NCBI RefSeq assembly: GCF_030345695.1
Contig: NZ_JAUASV010000002.1
Coordinates: forward strand, 124,001-188,000
Direction of reading: 5' to 3'
DNA length: 64,000 nucleotides
Origin: Galbitalea sp. SE-J8
GTDB lineage: Bacteria; Actinomycetota; Actinomycetes; Actinomycetales; Microbacteriaceae
Positions 8,036 through 16,249 of the stretch are shown here, in pieces. Under the pieces are notes generated by a model. That model was not told where the DNA came from, ran no database searches, and was given only the letters and a program-made list of their open reading frames with translations. The position numbers and the translations under genes were made by a program. Each line of letters begins with the position of its first letter. Position 1 is the stretch's first letter.

Positions 8036-9795
8036 GCCGGCTGCTCGGCACGGACGCGCCGACGGATGCCGTGCTGCGCGCGGCGCTTCCGTCGCGGCGC
8101 GCGATGCTCACCGCGCTCGGCCTCGGCGTGCTCGGGTCGGGGTCCGCGGTCGCACTGCTCGCCACCTCCGCGTGGCTCATCACGCGCGCCGCGGAGCAGC
8201 CGCCGATCCTCTATCTGACGTTCGCGATCGTCGGGGTGCGGGCGTTCGCGCTCGCGCGCGCGTTCTTCCGCTACGCCGAGCGGCTCGCGGGCCACGACGC
8301 GGCGTTCCGCGGGCTCGGCGCCGTGCGCGTCGCGGTCTGGCGGCGGCTCACGCGTGTCGGACCCGACGGGCTCGCTAACGAGCGCCGCGGCGACCTGCTC
8401 ACCCGGTTCGTTGCCGACGTCGACCGCCTGCAGGACCTCCCGCTGCGCGTCGTGCAACCCGCGGCGACGGCGATCGTCGTCGGTCTCGGTGCGGTCGTCG
8501 CGGTCGCGCTCGCCGACCTCCGCGCGGCGGCGATCCTGCTCGTGGTGCTCGTCGCGGTCGTGGTCGCTGCGACGAGCGTGCAGCGCCGCATCGCCGCGGC
8601 GGCCGACCGCGAGCTGGCGCCGGCGCGCGCCCGCCTCGACGCTCTCGTGCTCGAGCACGTGGGACGCCTCGACGTGCTCGCCGCCTTCGACGCGGTCGAT
8701 GCGAGCCTCGCCCGGATCGGGGCAGCGGATGCCGCGGTGCGGTCCGCGGACCTGAACCGCGCGCGCGGCACCGGGGCGATCGCGGGCATCGGCGCGCTCG
8801 GCGCGGGACTCGCGACGCTCACGGTGCTGCTCGCGGTGCCGGTGTCCGAGGTCGGCGGCCCCGTGCTCGCCCTCCTCGCGCTCGTGCCGATCGCGGCCGT
8901 CGACGTCGTGCTCGCGGTGCCGACGGCGCTGTCCGCGTGGAGCGAGGTGCGGGTGGGTGCGGGCCGCGTCGCGCGGGCCGCGCCGCTCGAGATCCCCCCG
9001 GAGCTGCCGGGTCGGCCGGCCGAGCAGCCCGCGGCGGTCGCGCTGCCGGAGCACGGGTCCGCGCCGGTTGCGCTGCCGGCCGGGTTGCCGGACGAGACGT
9101 TTGCGCCGGTTGCGCTGTCTGCCGGGCCGTCCGCGCCGGTTGCGCTGCCGGCCGGGCACGGCATCCGTCTGAGGGGGGTCGCGGCGCGGTGGCCGGGAGC
9201 GTCCGCGGACGCCGTCTCGGACCTCGCCCTCGACCTCGCGCCGGGCGAGCGGGTGCTCGTCACGGGCCCGAGTGGCGCCGGGAAGACGACGTTCGCTCAC
9301 GTGCTCGTGCGGCTGCTCGAGTACCGCGGCTCGTACCGGATCGGCGGGGTCGAGGTGCGCGACCTCGACCCCGACGACGTGCGGCGGGTCGTCACGCTCA
9401 TCGAGCAGCGGCCGCACGTCTTCGACGAGAGCGTGCGGCAGAACCTGCTGTTCGCGCGCGAGTCCGCGACCGAGGCCGACCTGTTCGAGGTGCTCCGCCG
9501 CGTCGGGCTCGACGACTGGGTCACGGCACGCGGCGGCCTTGACGCGCGCGTCGGCGATCGCGGCTCGCTCGTGTCGGGTGGTCAGGCCCAGCGCCTCGCG
9601 CTCGCCCGCGCCCTGCTCACCGACACCCCGGTGCTCGTGCTCGACGAGCCGACCGCGAACGTCGACCGTGACCGGGCGGACGCCGTGCTCGCGGACCTCC
9701 TCGGCTCGGCCGCCGCCTCGGGCCGAACGGTGCTGCTCATCAGCCACGCCCCGGTCGACAGCACCCTGATCGACCGCGAGGTACGGCTCGCCTGA
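8032..9795 (+). CDS. cydC: ABC exporter half CydC
   Basis: Partner of CydD (587 aa), forming the heterodimeric exporter for cytochrome bd assembly. Membrane domain residues 20-315. Nucleotide-binding domain from about 375 with Walker A GPSGAGKTT, signature VSGGQAQR and Walker B VLVLDEPTANVD. The two domains are joined by an unusual 50-residue linker in which P-V-A-L-P-A-G recurs (about residues 335-375), with the underlying DNA in tandem repeats. The start overlaps the cydD stop as GTGA, indicating translational coupling. Confidence 0.93.
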   Translation: MSRLLGTDAPTDAVLRAALPSRRAMLTALGLGVLGSGSAVALLATSAWLITRAAEQPPILYLTFAIVGVRAFALARAFFRYAERLAGHDAAFRGLGAVRVAVWRRLTRVGPDGLANERRGDLLTRFVADVDRLQDLPLRVVQPAATAIVVGLGAVVAVALADLRAAAILLVVLVAVVVAATSVQRRIAAAADRELAPARARLDALVLEHVGRLDVLAAFDAVDASLARIGAADAAVRSADLNRARGTGAIAGIGALGAGLATLTVLLAVPVSEVGGPVLALLALVPIAAVDVVLAVPTALSAWSEVRVGAGRVARAAPLEIPPELPGRPAEQPAAVALPEHGSAPVALPAGLPDETFAPVALSAGPSAPVALPAGHGIRLRGVAARWPGASADAVSDLALDLAPGERVLVTGPSGAGKTTFAHVLVRLLEYRGSYRIGGVEVRDLDPDDVRRVVTLIEQRPHVFDESVRQNLLFARESATEADLFEVLRRVGLDDWVTARGGLDARVGDRGSLVSGGQAQRLALARALLTDTPVLVLDEPTANVDRDRADAVLADLLGSAAASGRTVLLISHAPVDSTLIDREVRLA

Positions 9796-9825
9796 CCCGC
9801 GGGTGCGCCGCGTGCGACCCGCGGG

Positions 9826-9945
9826 GTGCGCCGCGCTCGACCTGCCGCTGTGCGCCGCGCTCGACCCGCCGCCGTGCGCCGCGCTCGACCCGCCGCCGTG
9901 CGCCGCGCTCGACCCGCCGCCGTGCGCCGCGCTCGACCCGCCGCC
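9826..9945. repeat. 24-bp tandem repeat, five copies
   Basis: Unit GTGCGCCGCGCTCGACCCGC followed by CGCC, repeated head to tail. The last four copies are identical and the first has two changes. It has no spacers, so it is not a CRISPR array. It abuts the first left arm of the 80-bp family. Confidence 0.9.
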
Positions 9946-9949
9946 GTGC

Positions 9950-10265
9950 GGAAACTCAGGAGTTGCGCGCGTGGGCGGCGGTGGCGCTCCTCGGCGCCGC
10001 TGTGCGGAAACTCAGGAGTTGCACCGGAGCTGCCCGGCGGCCCGGGTTCGGAAACTCAGGAGTTGCGCGCCCGGGCGGACGGCAACGGGTTGCAATCGCG
10101 GGGGGAGCGACACCAACTCCTGAGTTTCCGCGGGGGAGGGCTGTCGCGCGCGGGGGTCGGGGGTGGCGGGGTGCGGTGGCGTTACTCCTGAGTTTCCGCG
10201 GGGGAGGGCTGTCGCGCGCGGGGGTCGGGGGTGGCGGGGTGCGGTGGCGTTACTCCTGAGTTTCC
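9950..10265. repeat. 80-bp element family, locus 1 (three left arms, three right arms)
   Basis: Left arms GGAAACTCAGGAGTTG begin at 9950, 10006 and 10050. Right arms (A/T)ACTCCTGAGTTTCC lie at 10115-10129, 10183-10197 and 10251-10265. The innermost pair (10050-10129) spans exactly 80 bp. The extra right arms arise from a perfect 68-bp tandem duplication (10116-10251). Confidence 0.85.
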
Positions 10266-10278
10266 GCGACGGGGCGGG

Positions 10279-11202
10279 TCAGGCGCCGGGCGGACCGGGG
10301 AGCGGCCTGCGCAGCGCGGCGAGGCGTGCGCGCCAGAGGTCGAGGCGACCGGGGAGCTCGGCGAGGCCCGGCCCATCGACCCAGCGCGTCACGATGCGCG
10401 GTCCGTGCAGTGCCGACAGCGTCCACACCTCGCAGCCGTCGAGCTCGGCGGGCGTCACGGCCTCGCGGTGCGTCTCGACGCCGAGCGCTCCCGCGAGACC
10501 GACCAGCGCCCGCTCGGTCACGCTGTCGACCCGGTCGAACTCCTCGGGCACCCCCATCAGCAGCTCGCCGCGCCACCACACGAGCGCGCTGTTCGCGCCC
10601 TCGACGACGAAACCGCCCGCGCCGCCCGGCTCGAGCGGCGAGAGGATGACGGCCTCACCCGCTCCGGTCGGCTGTACCGCGGTGCGCAGCGCCGACATCC
10701 GTTCCAGGTCCGGACCCTTGACCGACGGATGCCGCCGCGGGTCCGTCGGCGCGGTCGCCACGACCACGGAGCGTCGCCGCTCCGGCGCCTCGCGCTCGCG
10801 GTACACGAGCGCACCAGAGGGCGCGTGCCACTCGACCCGCGGGAACCACGCTCCGGAGCGCGGGATGCGAGCGATGACGGCGTCCCAGAACGCGTCGAGC
10901 TCGGCGCCCGGCGCGTCAGCGGTGGTCGCGGTGACCGCGGCGGCGGGGGTCGAGCCGAGGGCGGCGGGCCGGCCGGAGCCGGCCGCTGCCGAGGAGGCCG
11001 ACGCGGCGGCAGCGGCCCCGGCGGCGGAGGAGGCAGCGCGGACGGCATCCGTGAAGCGGGCGCGGTGCAGGTCGATCGCGAGGGCGCGGCCCTCGTCGAC
11101 GAGCCAGGAGTCCGCGGCGGCGACGCGCACGGCCGTCGGGTCGCACCAGTCGAGGGGCTCGAGGGCGCCGTCGCGCCAGCGGTAGGTGACGGACGCGCCC
11201 AT
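10279..11202 (-). CDS. Class IV aminotransferase (aminodeoxychorismate lyase-like)
   Basis: A 307-aa PLP-dependent fold-type IV protein. Because it is divergent from pabB, it is probably the lyase (PabC role) converting aminodeoxychorismate to p-aminobenzoate. Visible features are RRSVVVATAPTDPRRHPSVKGPDLERM, with a likely PLP lysine in the VKGPDL segment, and EAVILSPLEPGGAGGFVVEGANSALVWW near the dimer/cofactor region. Residues 65-100 are an Ala-rich low-complexity insert. The start ATG is only 12 bp from the pabB start. The stop is 13 bp from an 80-bp-family arm. The family is clear; the exact reaction rests on context. Confidence 0.78.
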   Translation of the reverse strand: MGASVTYRWRDGALEPLDWCDPTAVRVAAADSWLVDEGRALAIDLHRARFTDAVRAASSAAGAAAAASASSAAAGSGRPAALGSTPAAAVTATTADAPGAELDAFWDAVIARIPRSGAWFPRVEWHAPSGALVYREREAPERRRSVVVATAPTDPRRHPSVKGPDLERMSALRTAVQPTGAGEAVILSPLEPGGAGGFVVEGANSALVWWRGELLMGVPEEFDRVDSVTERALVGLAGALGVETHREAVTPAELDGCEVWTLSALHGPRIVTRWVDGPGLAELPGRLDLWRARLAALRRPLPGPPGA

Positions 11203-11217
11203 AGGATCGAGCCTATG
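11200..11217. promoter_or_regulatory. Symmetric bidirectional leaderless promoter
   Basis: The 18 bp CATAGGATCGAGCCTATG hold both start codons. On the plus strand TAGGAT is followed by exactly 7 nt and ATG (11215). On the minus strand TAGGCT is followed by exactly 7 nt and ATG (11202). Each -10 box overlaps the start codon of the opposite gene, so both transcripts should be leaderless and initiation in the two directions should be mutually exclusive. Confidence 0.6.
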
Positions 11218-12654
11218 CGCACGGGCCTCGCGGTCGCCGATGTCGACGGCTGGGCGGAGCCGGCGACGGCATTCGCCGCTCTCGCTGACGAGCCGCGCGC
11301 GTTCTGGCTCGACGATCCGAGCGGCACGAGCTGGGTGGGCACGGGCGGCGTCGTCGTCGATTCGGTGGCCGGCATCCGCGATGCTCTCGGCGCCGGCGGC
11401 GCCCTCGTCGGCTGGATCGGATACGAGGCGCGCGCCGAGACGATGGGCGAACCGATCCTGCGGACCGAGCGCTTCCCGCGCGTCGCCCTCATGCGCGTGA
11501 CGGGCGTGCTGCGGTTCGACCACGCCGCGCGCCGCGTGACGGCGTACGGCGCGGTGCCCGATCCGAGCGCGGGCGAGTCGCGTCCGCCCGATCCGAGCCC
11601 ACGCGCGTCGGGCCCGTCCGCCTCGGGCCCGCCCGAACCGAGCTCGCCCGAGCCACGCGCCGCGACGTGGGCGGACGACGACGCCCGGTACCTCGCCGCG
11701 ATCCGCGCGTGTCTCGACCGCATCCGCGACGGCGACGCCTACCAGCTGTGTCTCACCACCGAGGTGCGCGTCAACGGACCCGTGGACCCGGATGCCGCCT
11801 ACCGCCGCCTGCGCGCGCTGACCCCCGCGCACCACGGCGGCCTCGTGCGCGTCGACGGGGTGGCGCTCGCGAGCGCGAGTCCCGAGCGCTTCCTGCGCAT
11901 CGCCGGCGGACGCGTCGAGACGAGCCCGATCAAGGGCACGCGCCCGCGCTCCGCCGACCCGGCAACGGATGCGGACCTCGCCGCCGACCTGCTCGCGAGC
12001 GCGAAGGAGCGCGCCGAGAACACCATGATCGTCGACCTGATGCGCAACGACCTCGGCCGCATCGCGGTGCCCGGCACCGTCGCCGTCGAGGCGCTGCACG
12101 CGGTCGAGAGCTATCCCGCGGTGCACCAGCTCGTGAGCACGATCTCGGCAACGCTGCGCCCGGGTGTCGACGTCGTCGACGTGCTCGGTGCCACGTTCCC
12201 GGCCGGCAGCATGACGGGCGCGCCGAAGCTCGCGGCGACGCGCATCCTCGACGGCCTGGAGCGCCGCGCGCGCGGGGTCTACGCGGGCGCGTTCGGCTGG
12301 ATCGACGCCGAGCCGACCGAGGGCGGGCTGGACACGGAGGGCGGGCTGGACACGGAGGGCGGCCGGGACACCGAGGGCGGGCTGGACACGGAGGGCGGGC
12401 TGGGCACGGAGGGCGGGCTGGGCACGGAGGGCGGGCTGGACACGGAGGGCGGGCTGGACTGGGGCGCGGACCTCGCCATGGTCATCCGGTCGATCGTGAC
12501 GGATGCCGCGGGCGCGGTCGTCGGGACGGGCGGCGGGATCACGGCGTCATCCGTTCCCGGGGAGGAGCTCGCGGAGGTGAAGCTCAAGGCGGCGGCCCCG
12601 CTCGCGGCCCTCGGCGCCGCCCCGCCCCCGCCGCCCCCGCCACATCCGGTGTGA
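11215..12654 (+). CDS. pabB: Aminodeoxychorismate/anthranilate synthase component I-type enzyme (PabB) with internal repeat
   Basis: Chorismate-binding enzyme (479 aa), most likely aminodeoxychorismate synthase component I for folate synthesis, judged from the divergent lyase-like partner. Core motifs are DAYQLCLTTEV, ASASPERFLRI, SPIKGTRPR, ENTMIVDLMRNDLGRI and FPAGSMTGAPKLAATRILDGLE. Between GAFGWIDAEP and ADLAMVIRSI, where relatives have only a few residues, eight tandem copies of a six-residue unit (TEGGLD and variants) are inserted. Residues 120-145 are another Pro/Ser repeat. The final codons lie inside the GTGTGAGGACG hairpin. No amidotransferase partner is in the window. Confidence 0.85.
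   Translation: MRTGLAVADVDGWAEPATAFAALADEPRAFWLDDPSGTSWVGTGGVVVDSVAGIRDALGAGGALVGWIGYEARAETMGEPILRTERFPRVALMRVTGVLRFDHAARRVTAYGAVPDPSAGESRPPDPSPRASGPSASGPPEPSSPEPRAATWADDDARYLAAIRACLDRIRDGDAYQLCLTTEVRVNGPVDPDAAYRRLRALTPAHHGGLVRVDGVALASASPERFLRIAGGRVETSPIKGTRPRSADPATDADLAADLLASAKERAENTMIVDLMRNDLGRIAVPGTVAVEALHAVESYPAVHQLVSTISATLRPGVDVVDVLGATFPAGSMTGAPKLAATRILDGLERRARGVYAGAFGWIDAEPTEGGLDTEGGLDTEGGRDTEGGLDTEGGLGTEGGLGTEGGLDTEGGLDWGADLAMVIRSIVTDAAGAVVGTGGGITASSVPGEELAEVKLKAAAPLAALGAAPPPPPPPHPV
12316..12459 (+). repeat. In-frame 18-bp coding repeat in pabB, eight copies
   Basis: Eight head-to-tail copies of ACGGAGGGCGGGCTGGAC with minor variants, each encoding TEGGLD or TEGGLG (one TEGGRD). The length is a multiple of three, so the frame is preserved. 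It lies in a loop of the catalytic domain, unlike most coding repeats, which sit in linkers or tails. Confidence 0.95.
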
Positions 12655-12716
12655 GGACGATCTGCGCGCGTGAGGACGACGCGGACCGTCCTCACGCGCG
12701 CAGATCGTCCTCACAC
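12649..12716. repeat. GTGTGAGGACG paired-arm hairpin, copy 2
   Basis: A perfect 30-bp inverted repeat (arms 12649-12678 and 12687-12716) with an 8-nt loop. Each arm holds two copies of the GTGAGGACG word. It starts inside the last codon of pabB and could form a very stable 3' hairpin, though no U-tract follows. It shares design, loop length and word with the element at 1767-1836. Confidence 0.92.
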
Positions 12717-12795
12717 GGGAAACCGGCCGGGGAACCAGCGGCGGGGACCAGCAGCGGGGCGCGGGCGGGGGCCGGGCGTTACGGGCAGGTTTCGC

Positions 12796-12801
12796 TAGGC
12801 T
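12796..12801 (+). promoter_or_regulatory. -10 box TAGGCT for leuS
   Basis: TAGGCT places the start of leuS transcription near 12808, giving a leader of about 64 nt before ATG 12872. The GTG at 12803 would fall before the transcript start, which argues against the longer open frame. Confidence 0.45.
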
Positions 12802-12871
12802 TGTGCGTTGGATGACGCGGCGGAAGCCCCATCCGCCTGTCCCGCAGCACCCCCCGAAACGAGATTCCTGC

Positions 12872-15526
12872 ATGGCGAACGCGCACGCTGCCTCTGAAGA
12901 GCACGACGCTGAAGAGCACGACGCTGAAGAGCACGACGCTGAAGAGCGCGACGCTGAAGAGCGCGACGCTCCGGACTACGATTTCGCGGCCCTGCAGGCG
13001 AAGTGGCTCCCGGTGTGGGAGGAGGCCGCACCATACGTCGCGGGCAAGCCCGGCGACAAGCGTCCGCGCAAGTACGTGCTCGACATGTTCCCGTACCCGT
13101 CGGGCGACCTGCACATGGGTCACGCGGAGGCGTTCGCGTTCGGCGACATCATCGCGCGCTACTGGATGCAGCGCGGATTCGACGTGCTGCATCCGATCGG
13201 CTGGGACAGCTTCGGCCTGCCCGCCGAGAACGCCGCGATCAAGCGCGGCGCCGAGCCGCGGGCGTGGACCTACGAGAACATCGCCACGCAGAAGAACTCG
13301 TTCAAGCGCTACGGGCTCGCCCTCGACTGGACGCGCGAGCTGCACACGAGCGACCCCGAGTACTACAAGTGGAACCAGTGGCTGTTCCTCAAGCTGTACG
13401 AGAAGGGCCTCGCGTACCGCAAGGCGAGCTGGGTGAACTGGTGCCCGTTCGACCAGACCGTGCTCGCCAACGAGCAGGTCATCGACGGCCACTGCGAGCG
13501 CTGCGACCACCTGGTCGAGAAGAAGAAGCTCACCCAGTGGTACTTCAAGATCACCGACTACGCCGATCGCCTGCTCGACGACCTCAAGCAGCTCGAGGGC
13601 TCCTGGCCGTCGAAGGTCATCTCGATGCAGCGCAACTGGATCGGACGGAGCACGGGAGCGGATGTCGACTTCCGTCTCGAGGGCGCACCCGCGGAATCGG
13701 TGGGCGACACCATCACCGTGTTCACCACGCGCCCCGACACCCTGTACGGCGTGACGTTCATGGTCGTCGCCCCCGACTCCGACCTCGCAGCCGAGCTCGC
13801 CGCCGGCTCCACCCCGGAGGCCCGGGCCGCGTTCGCGGCGTACCGGGAGCTCGCGCAGAAGTCGACCGAGATCGAGCGCCAGGACGCGTCGCGCCCGAAG
13901 ACCGGTATCCCGCTGGAGCGGTTCGCCGTTCACCCGCTGACGGGGGAGCGGATCCCGATCTGGACGGCCGACTACGTGCTCGCCGACTACGGGCACGGCG
14001 CGGTCATGGGGGTGCCCGCGCACGACCAGCGCGACCTCGACTTCGCGCTCGCCTTCGGCCTCCCGGTCAAGATCGTGGTCGACACGAACGCGCCGCTGAC
14101 CGGCGCGATCCCCGTGCTCGACCTCGACGAGAACGGGCTCGCGATCCTGCCCGACGACCCGGCGCCGCTCGACCCGGCCCGCACCGGGCAGGCGCTCGGC
14201 GGCGACGGACGGATGATCAACTCCGGTCCGCTCGACGGCCTGAGCAAGCAGAACGCGATCAAGCGCGTCATCGAGGTGCTCGGCGAGGCCGGCACCGGCC
14301 GCGCGTCGAAGACGTACCGGCTGCGCGACTGGCTGATCAGCCGCCAGCGGTTCTGGGGCACGCCGATCCCGATCGTGCACTCGGCCTCCGGCGAGCTCGT
14401 GCCCGTGCCCGAGGACCAGCTGCCGGTGGTGCTGCCGTCGACCCAGGGCCTGGACCTGCAGCCGAAGGGGCAGTCGCCGCTCGCCGCCGCATCCGCCTGG
14501 GTGCAGACGACCGATCCGCGCGACGGCTCGCCCGCGCTGCGCGACCCCGACACGATGGACACCTTCGTCGACTCGTCGTGGTACTTCCTGCGCTTCCTCG
14601 ACCCGAACGACGACACGAAGGCCTTCGACCCCGCGCTCGCCGAGAGGTGGGCGCCCGTCGACCAGTACGTGGGCGGTGTCGAGCACGCCATCCTGCACCT
14701 GCTCTACGCGCGCTTCATCACGAAGGTGCTGTTCGACCTGGGCTACGTGAGCTTCACCGAGCCGTTCGCCGCGACCCTCAACCAGGGCACCGTGCTGACG
14801 GCCGGCAAGAAGATGTCGAAGTCGCGCGGAGGCGTGCACCTCGGTGACGAGCTCGACCGTTTCGGCGTCGACGCCATCCGGCTGACGATGTCGTTCGCGG
14901 GTCCCCCGGAGGACAACTTCAACTGGGAGGACGTCTCGCCCGCGGGCAGCCAGAAGTTCCTGGCGCGCGCCTGGCGCATCTCCGGCGAGGTCGCCAGCCC
15001 GCCCGACGTCGAGTGGAAGGGCGGTGACCGCGCGCTGCGCCGGCAGACGCACCGGCTGCTCGCCGACGTGCCCGGCCTCATCGAGGGCTTCAAGTTCAAC
15101 GTCGTCGTCGCGCGTCTCATGGAGCTCGTCAACGGCATCCGCAAGACGATCGACAACGGACCGGGCGCCGGCGATCCCGCGGTGCGCGAGGCCATCGAGG
15201 TGGTCACCGTCGTGCTCTCGCTGTTCGCGCCGTACACGGCCGAGGACATGTGGCAGCGACTCGGCTACGAGCCGTTCGTCGCGTGGGCCGGCCTGCGCAA
15301 GGCCGACCCGACGCTGCTCGTCGAGGACAGCGTGACGGCCGTGCTGCAGGTCGACGGCAAGGTGCGCGACCGGGTGGAGGTCTCCCCGCGGATCGCGGCG
15401 GACGAGCTCGAGCAGCTCGCCCGCGCGTCGGCCGCCGTGGTGCGCTCGGTGGGCGATCGCGAGATCGCGAACGTCATCGTGCGCGCCCCGCGCCTCGTGA
15501 ACATCGCGACCCGCCCCGCGGGGTAG
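12872..15526 (+). CDS. leuS: Leucyl-tRNA synthetase with N-terminal pentapeptide repeat
   Basis: Class I aminoacyl-tRNA synthetase charging tRNA-Leu (884 aa). Signatures are [15 protein letters not shown] (HIGH motif), a zinc-type CPF...CERC region, the CP1 editing domain around residues 230-430, and [10 protein letters not shown]. The anticodon-binding domain precedes a C-terminal domain ending in NIVIVRAP-like sequence. Unusually, residues 9-33 are five copies of [10 protein letters not shown] encoded by a 15-bp tandem repeat, ahead of the conserved core that begins near [10 protein letters not shown]. The start is ATG 12872; upstream frame extension lacks support. Confidence 0.96.
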   Translation: MANAHAASEEHDAEEHDAEEHDAEERDAEERDAPDYDFAALQAKWLPVWEEAAPYVAGKPGDKRPRKYVLDMFPYPSGDLHMGHAEAFAFGDIIARYWMQRGFDVLHPIGWDSFGLPAENAAIKRGAEPRAWTYENIATQKNSFKRYGLALDWTRELHTSDPEYYKWNQWLFLKLYEKGLAYRKASWVNWCPFDQTVLANEQVIDGHCERCDHLVEKKKLTQWYFKITDYADRLLDDLKQLEGSWPSKVISMQRNWIGRSTGADVDFRLEGAPAESVGDTITVFTTRPDTLYGVTFMVVAPDSDLAAELAAGSTPEARAAFAAYRELAQKSTEIERQDASRPKTGIPLERFAVHPLTGERIPIWTADYVLADYGHGAVMGVPAHDQRDLDFALAFGLPVKIVVDTNAPLTGAIPVLDLDENGLAILPDDPAPLDPARTGQALGGDGRMINSGPLDGLSKQNAIKRVIEVLGEAGTGRASKTYRLRDWLISRQRFWGTPIPIVHSASGELVPVPEDQLPVVLPSTQGLDLQPKGQSPLAAASAWVQTTDPRDGSPALRDPDTMDTFVDSSWYFLRFLDPNDDTKAFDPALAERWAPVDQYVGGVEHAILHLLYARFITKVLFDLGYVSFTEPFAATLNQGTVLTAGKKMSKSRGGVHLGDELDRFGVDAIRLTMSFAGPPEDNFNWEDVSPAGSQKFLARAWRISGEVASPPDVEWKGGDRALRRQTHRLLADVPGLIEGFKFNVVVARLMELVNGIRKTIDNGPGAGDPAVREAIEVVTVVLSLFAPYTAEDMWQRLGYEPFVAWAGLRKADPTLLVEDSVTAVLQVDGKVRDRVEVSPRIAADELEQLARASAAVVRSVGDREIANVIVRAPRLVNIATRPAG
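12896..12970 (+). repeat. 15-bp coding repeat in leuS, five copies
   Basis: GAAGAGCACGACGCT repeated five times head to tail, the last two with a CAC to CGC change. It encodes an acidic [10 protein letters not shown] stretch on the N-terminal extension, outside the catalytic fold. Confidence 0.95.
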
Positions 15527-15628
15527 CCCCGGCGCCGGGGGACCGCTCGGCCCGTCCTCCCCAGGCGCGGCGAGCGCCGCGCGTCCACCGCGCGAACGGA
15601 TGCCGCGGGGCGCCTCGCCGGTCGCCCC

Positions 15629-15634
15629 TAGCCT
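15629..15634 (+). promoter_or_regulatory. -10 box TAGCCT for comEA
   Basis: TAGCCT lies 6 nt before GTG 15641, consistent with a leaderless transcript for the comEA-comEC operon, separate from leuS. Confidence 0.5.
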
Positions 15635-15640
15635 GACGCG

Positions 15641-16249
15641 GTGACGGCATCCGACCCCCGCGCCCGGCTCAGGATCGGCGTCGGCGCGGCGGTCGTGCTC
15701 GTCGTCGTCGCGCTCGGCGTCGGTGTCGCGGCGGCGGCGCTCACGGATGCCGGCGACACCCGCGAGATCACGCCGGCCACCCCGGTGCCGACCGCCTCGG
15801 CGGTGGCACGGACGGTCGTCGTGCACGTGCTCGGAGCGGTGCAGAGCCCCGGGCTCTACACGCTCGACGACGGCGCGCGCGTCGTCGACGCGATCGCCGC
15901 CGCGGGCGGGCTCACCGCGCACGCCGACCCGGCGGCCGTGAACCTCGCGCGGTTCCTCACCGACGGCGAGCAGCTCGTCGTGCTCGAGGAGGGCGAGGCG
16001 CCACCCCCGGGCGTCGCGGGTGCGCCGGGCGGCGGACCCGGCGGCACGACCGCGGGCGGACTGGTGAACCTCAACACGGCCGACCAGGCGACGCTCGAGA
16101 CCCTGCCGCGCGTCGGGCCGGCGCTCGCGCAGCGCATCCTGGCCTGGCGCGACGACAACGGCGGGTTCACCTCGGTCGACGACCTGCGCGGGGTGAGCGG
16201 GATCGGCGAGAAGACGTTCGCGCAGCTCGAGCCGCTGGTGACGGTGTGA
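15641..16249 (+). CDS. comEA: ComEA-family helix-hairpin-helix DNA-binding protein
   Basis: A 202-aa membrane-anchored DNA-binding protein of the competence apparatus, thought to receive double-stranded DNA outside the membrane. It has one N-terminal membrane helix (residues 11-33), an SLBB domain (VVVHVLGAVQSPGLYTL, residues 60-112), a Gly/Pro linker and a C-terminal tandem HhH domain (VNLNTADQATLETLPRVGPALAQRI ... GVSGIGEKTF). It overlaps comEC by 4 bp (GTGA). Confidence 0.92.
   Translation: MTASDPRARLRIGVGAAVVLVVVALGVGVAAAALTDAGDTREITPATPVPTASAVARTVVVHVLGAVQSPGLYTLDDGARVVDAIAAAGGLTAHADPAAVNLARFLTDGEQLVVLEEGEAPPPGVAGAPGGGPGGTTAGGLVNLNTADQATLETLPRVGPALAQRILAWRDDNGGFTSVDDLRGVSGIGEKTFAQLEPLVTV

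Larger units (their letters stand above)
9796..10278. repeat. Gene-free repeat island between cydC and the class IV aminotransferase
   Basis: A 483-bp region with no credible gene. From left to right it holds five tandem copies of a 24-bp unit (9826-9945), three left arms of the 80-bp element family, one right arm, then two perfect 68-bp tandem units each ending with another right arm. The genes on both sides converge on it. No clear U-tract terminator was seen. Confidence 0.8.

Noticed and set aside
9826-9945. Possible CRISPR array
   Set aside because: The 24-bp units are contiguous with no spacers, and there are no cas genes in the window.
9950-10265. Elements as ordinary rho-independent terminators
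   Set aside because: There is no U-tract, the loop is about 48 nt and variable, and one locus lies between divergent genes. A role in transcript ends remains possible but is not the simple terminator type.
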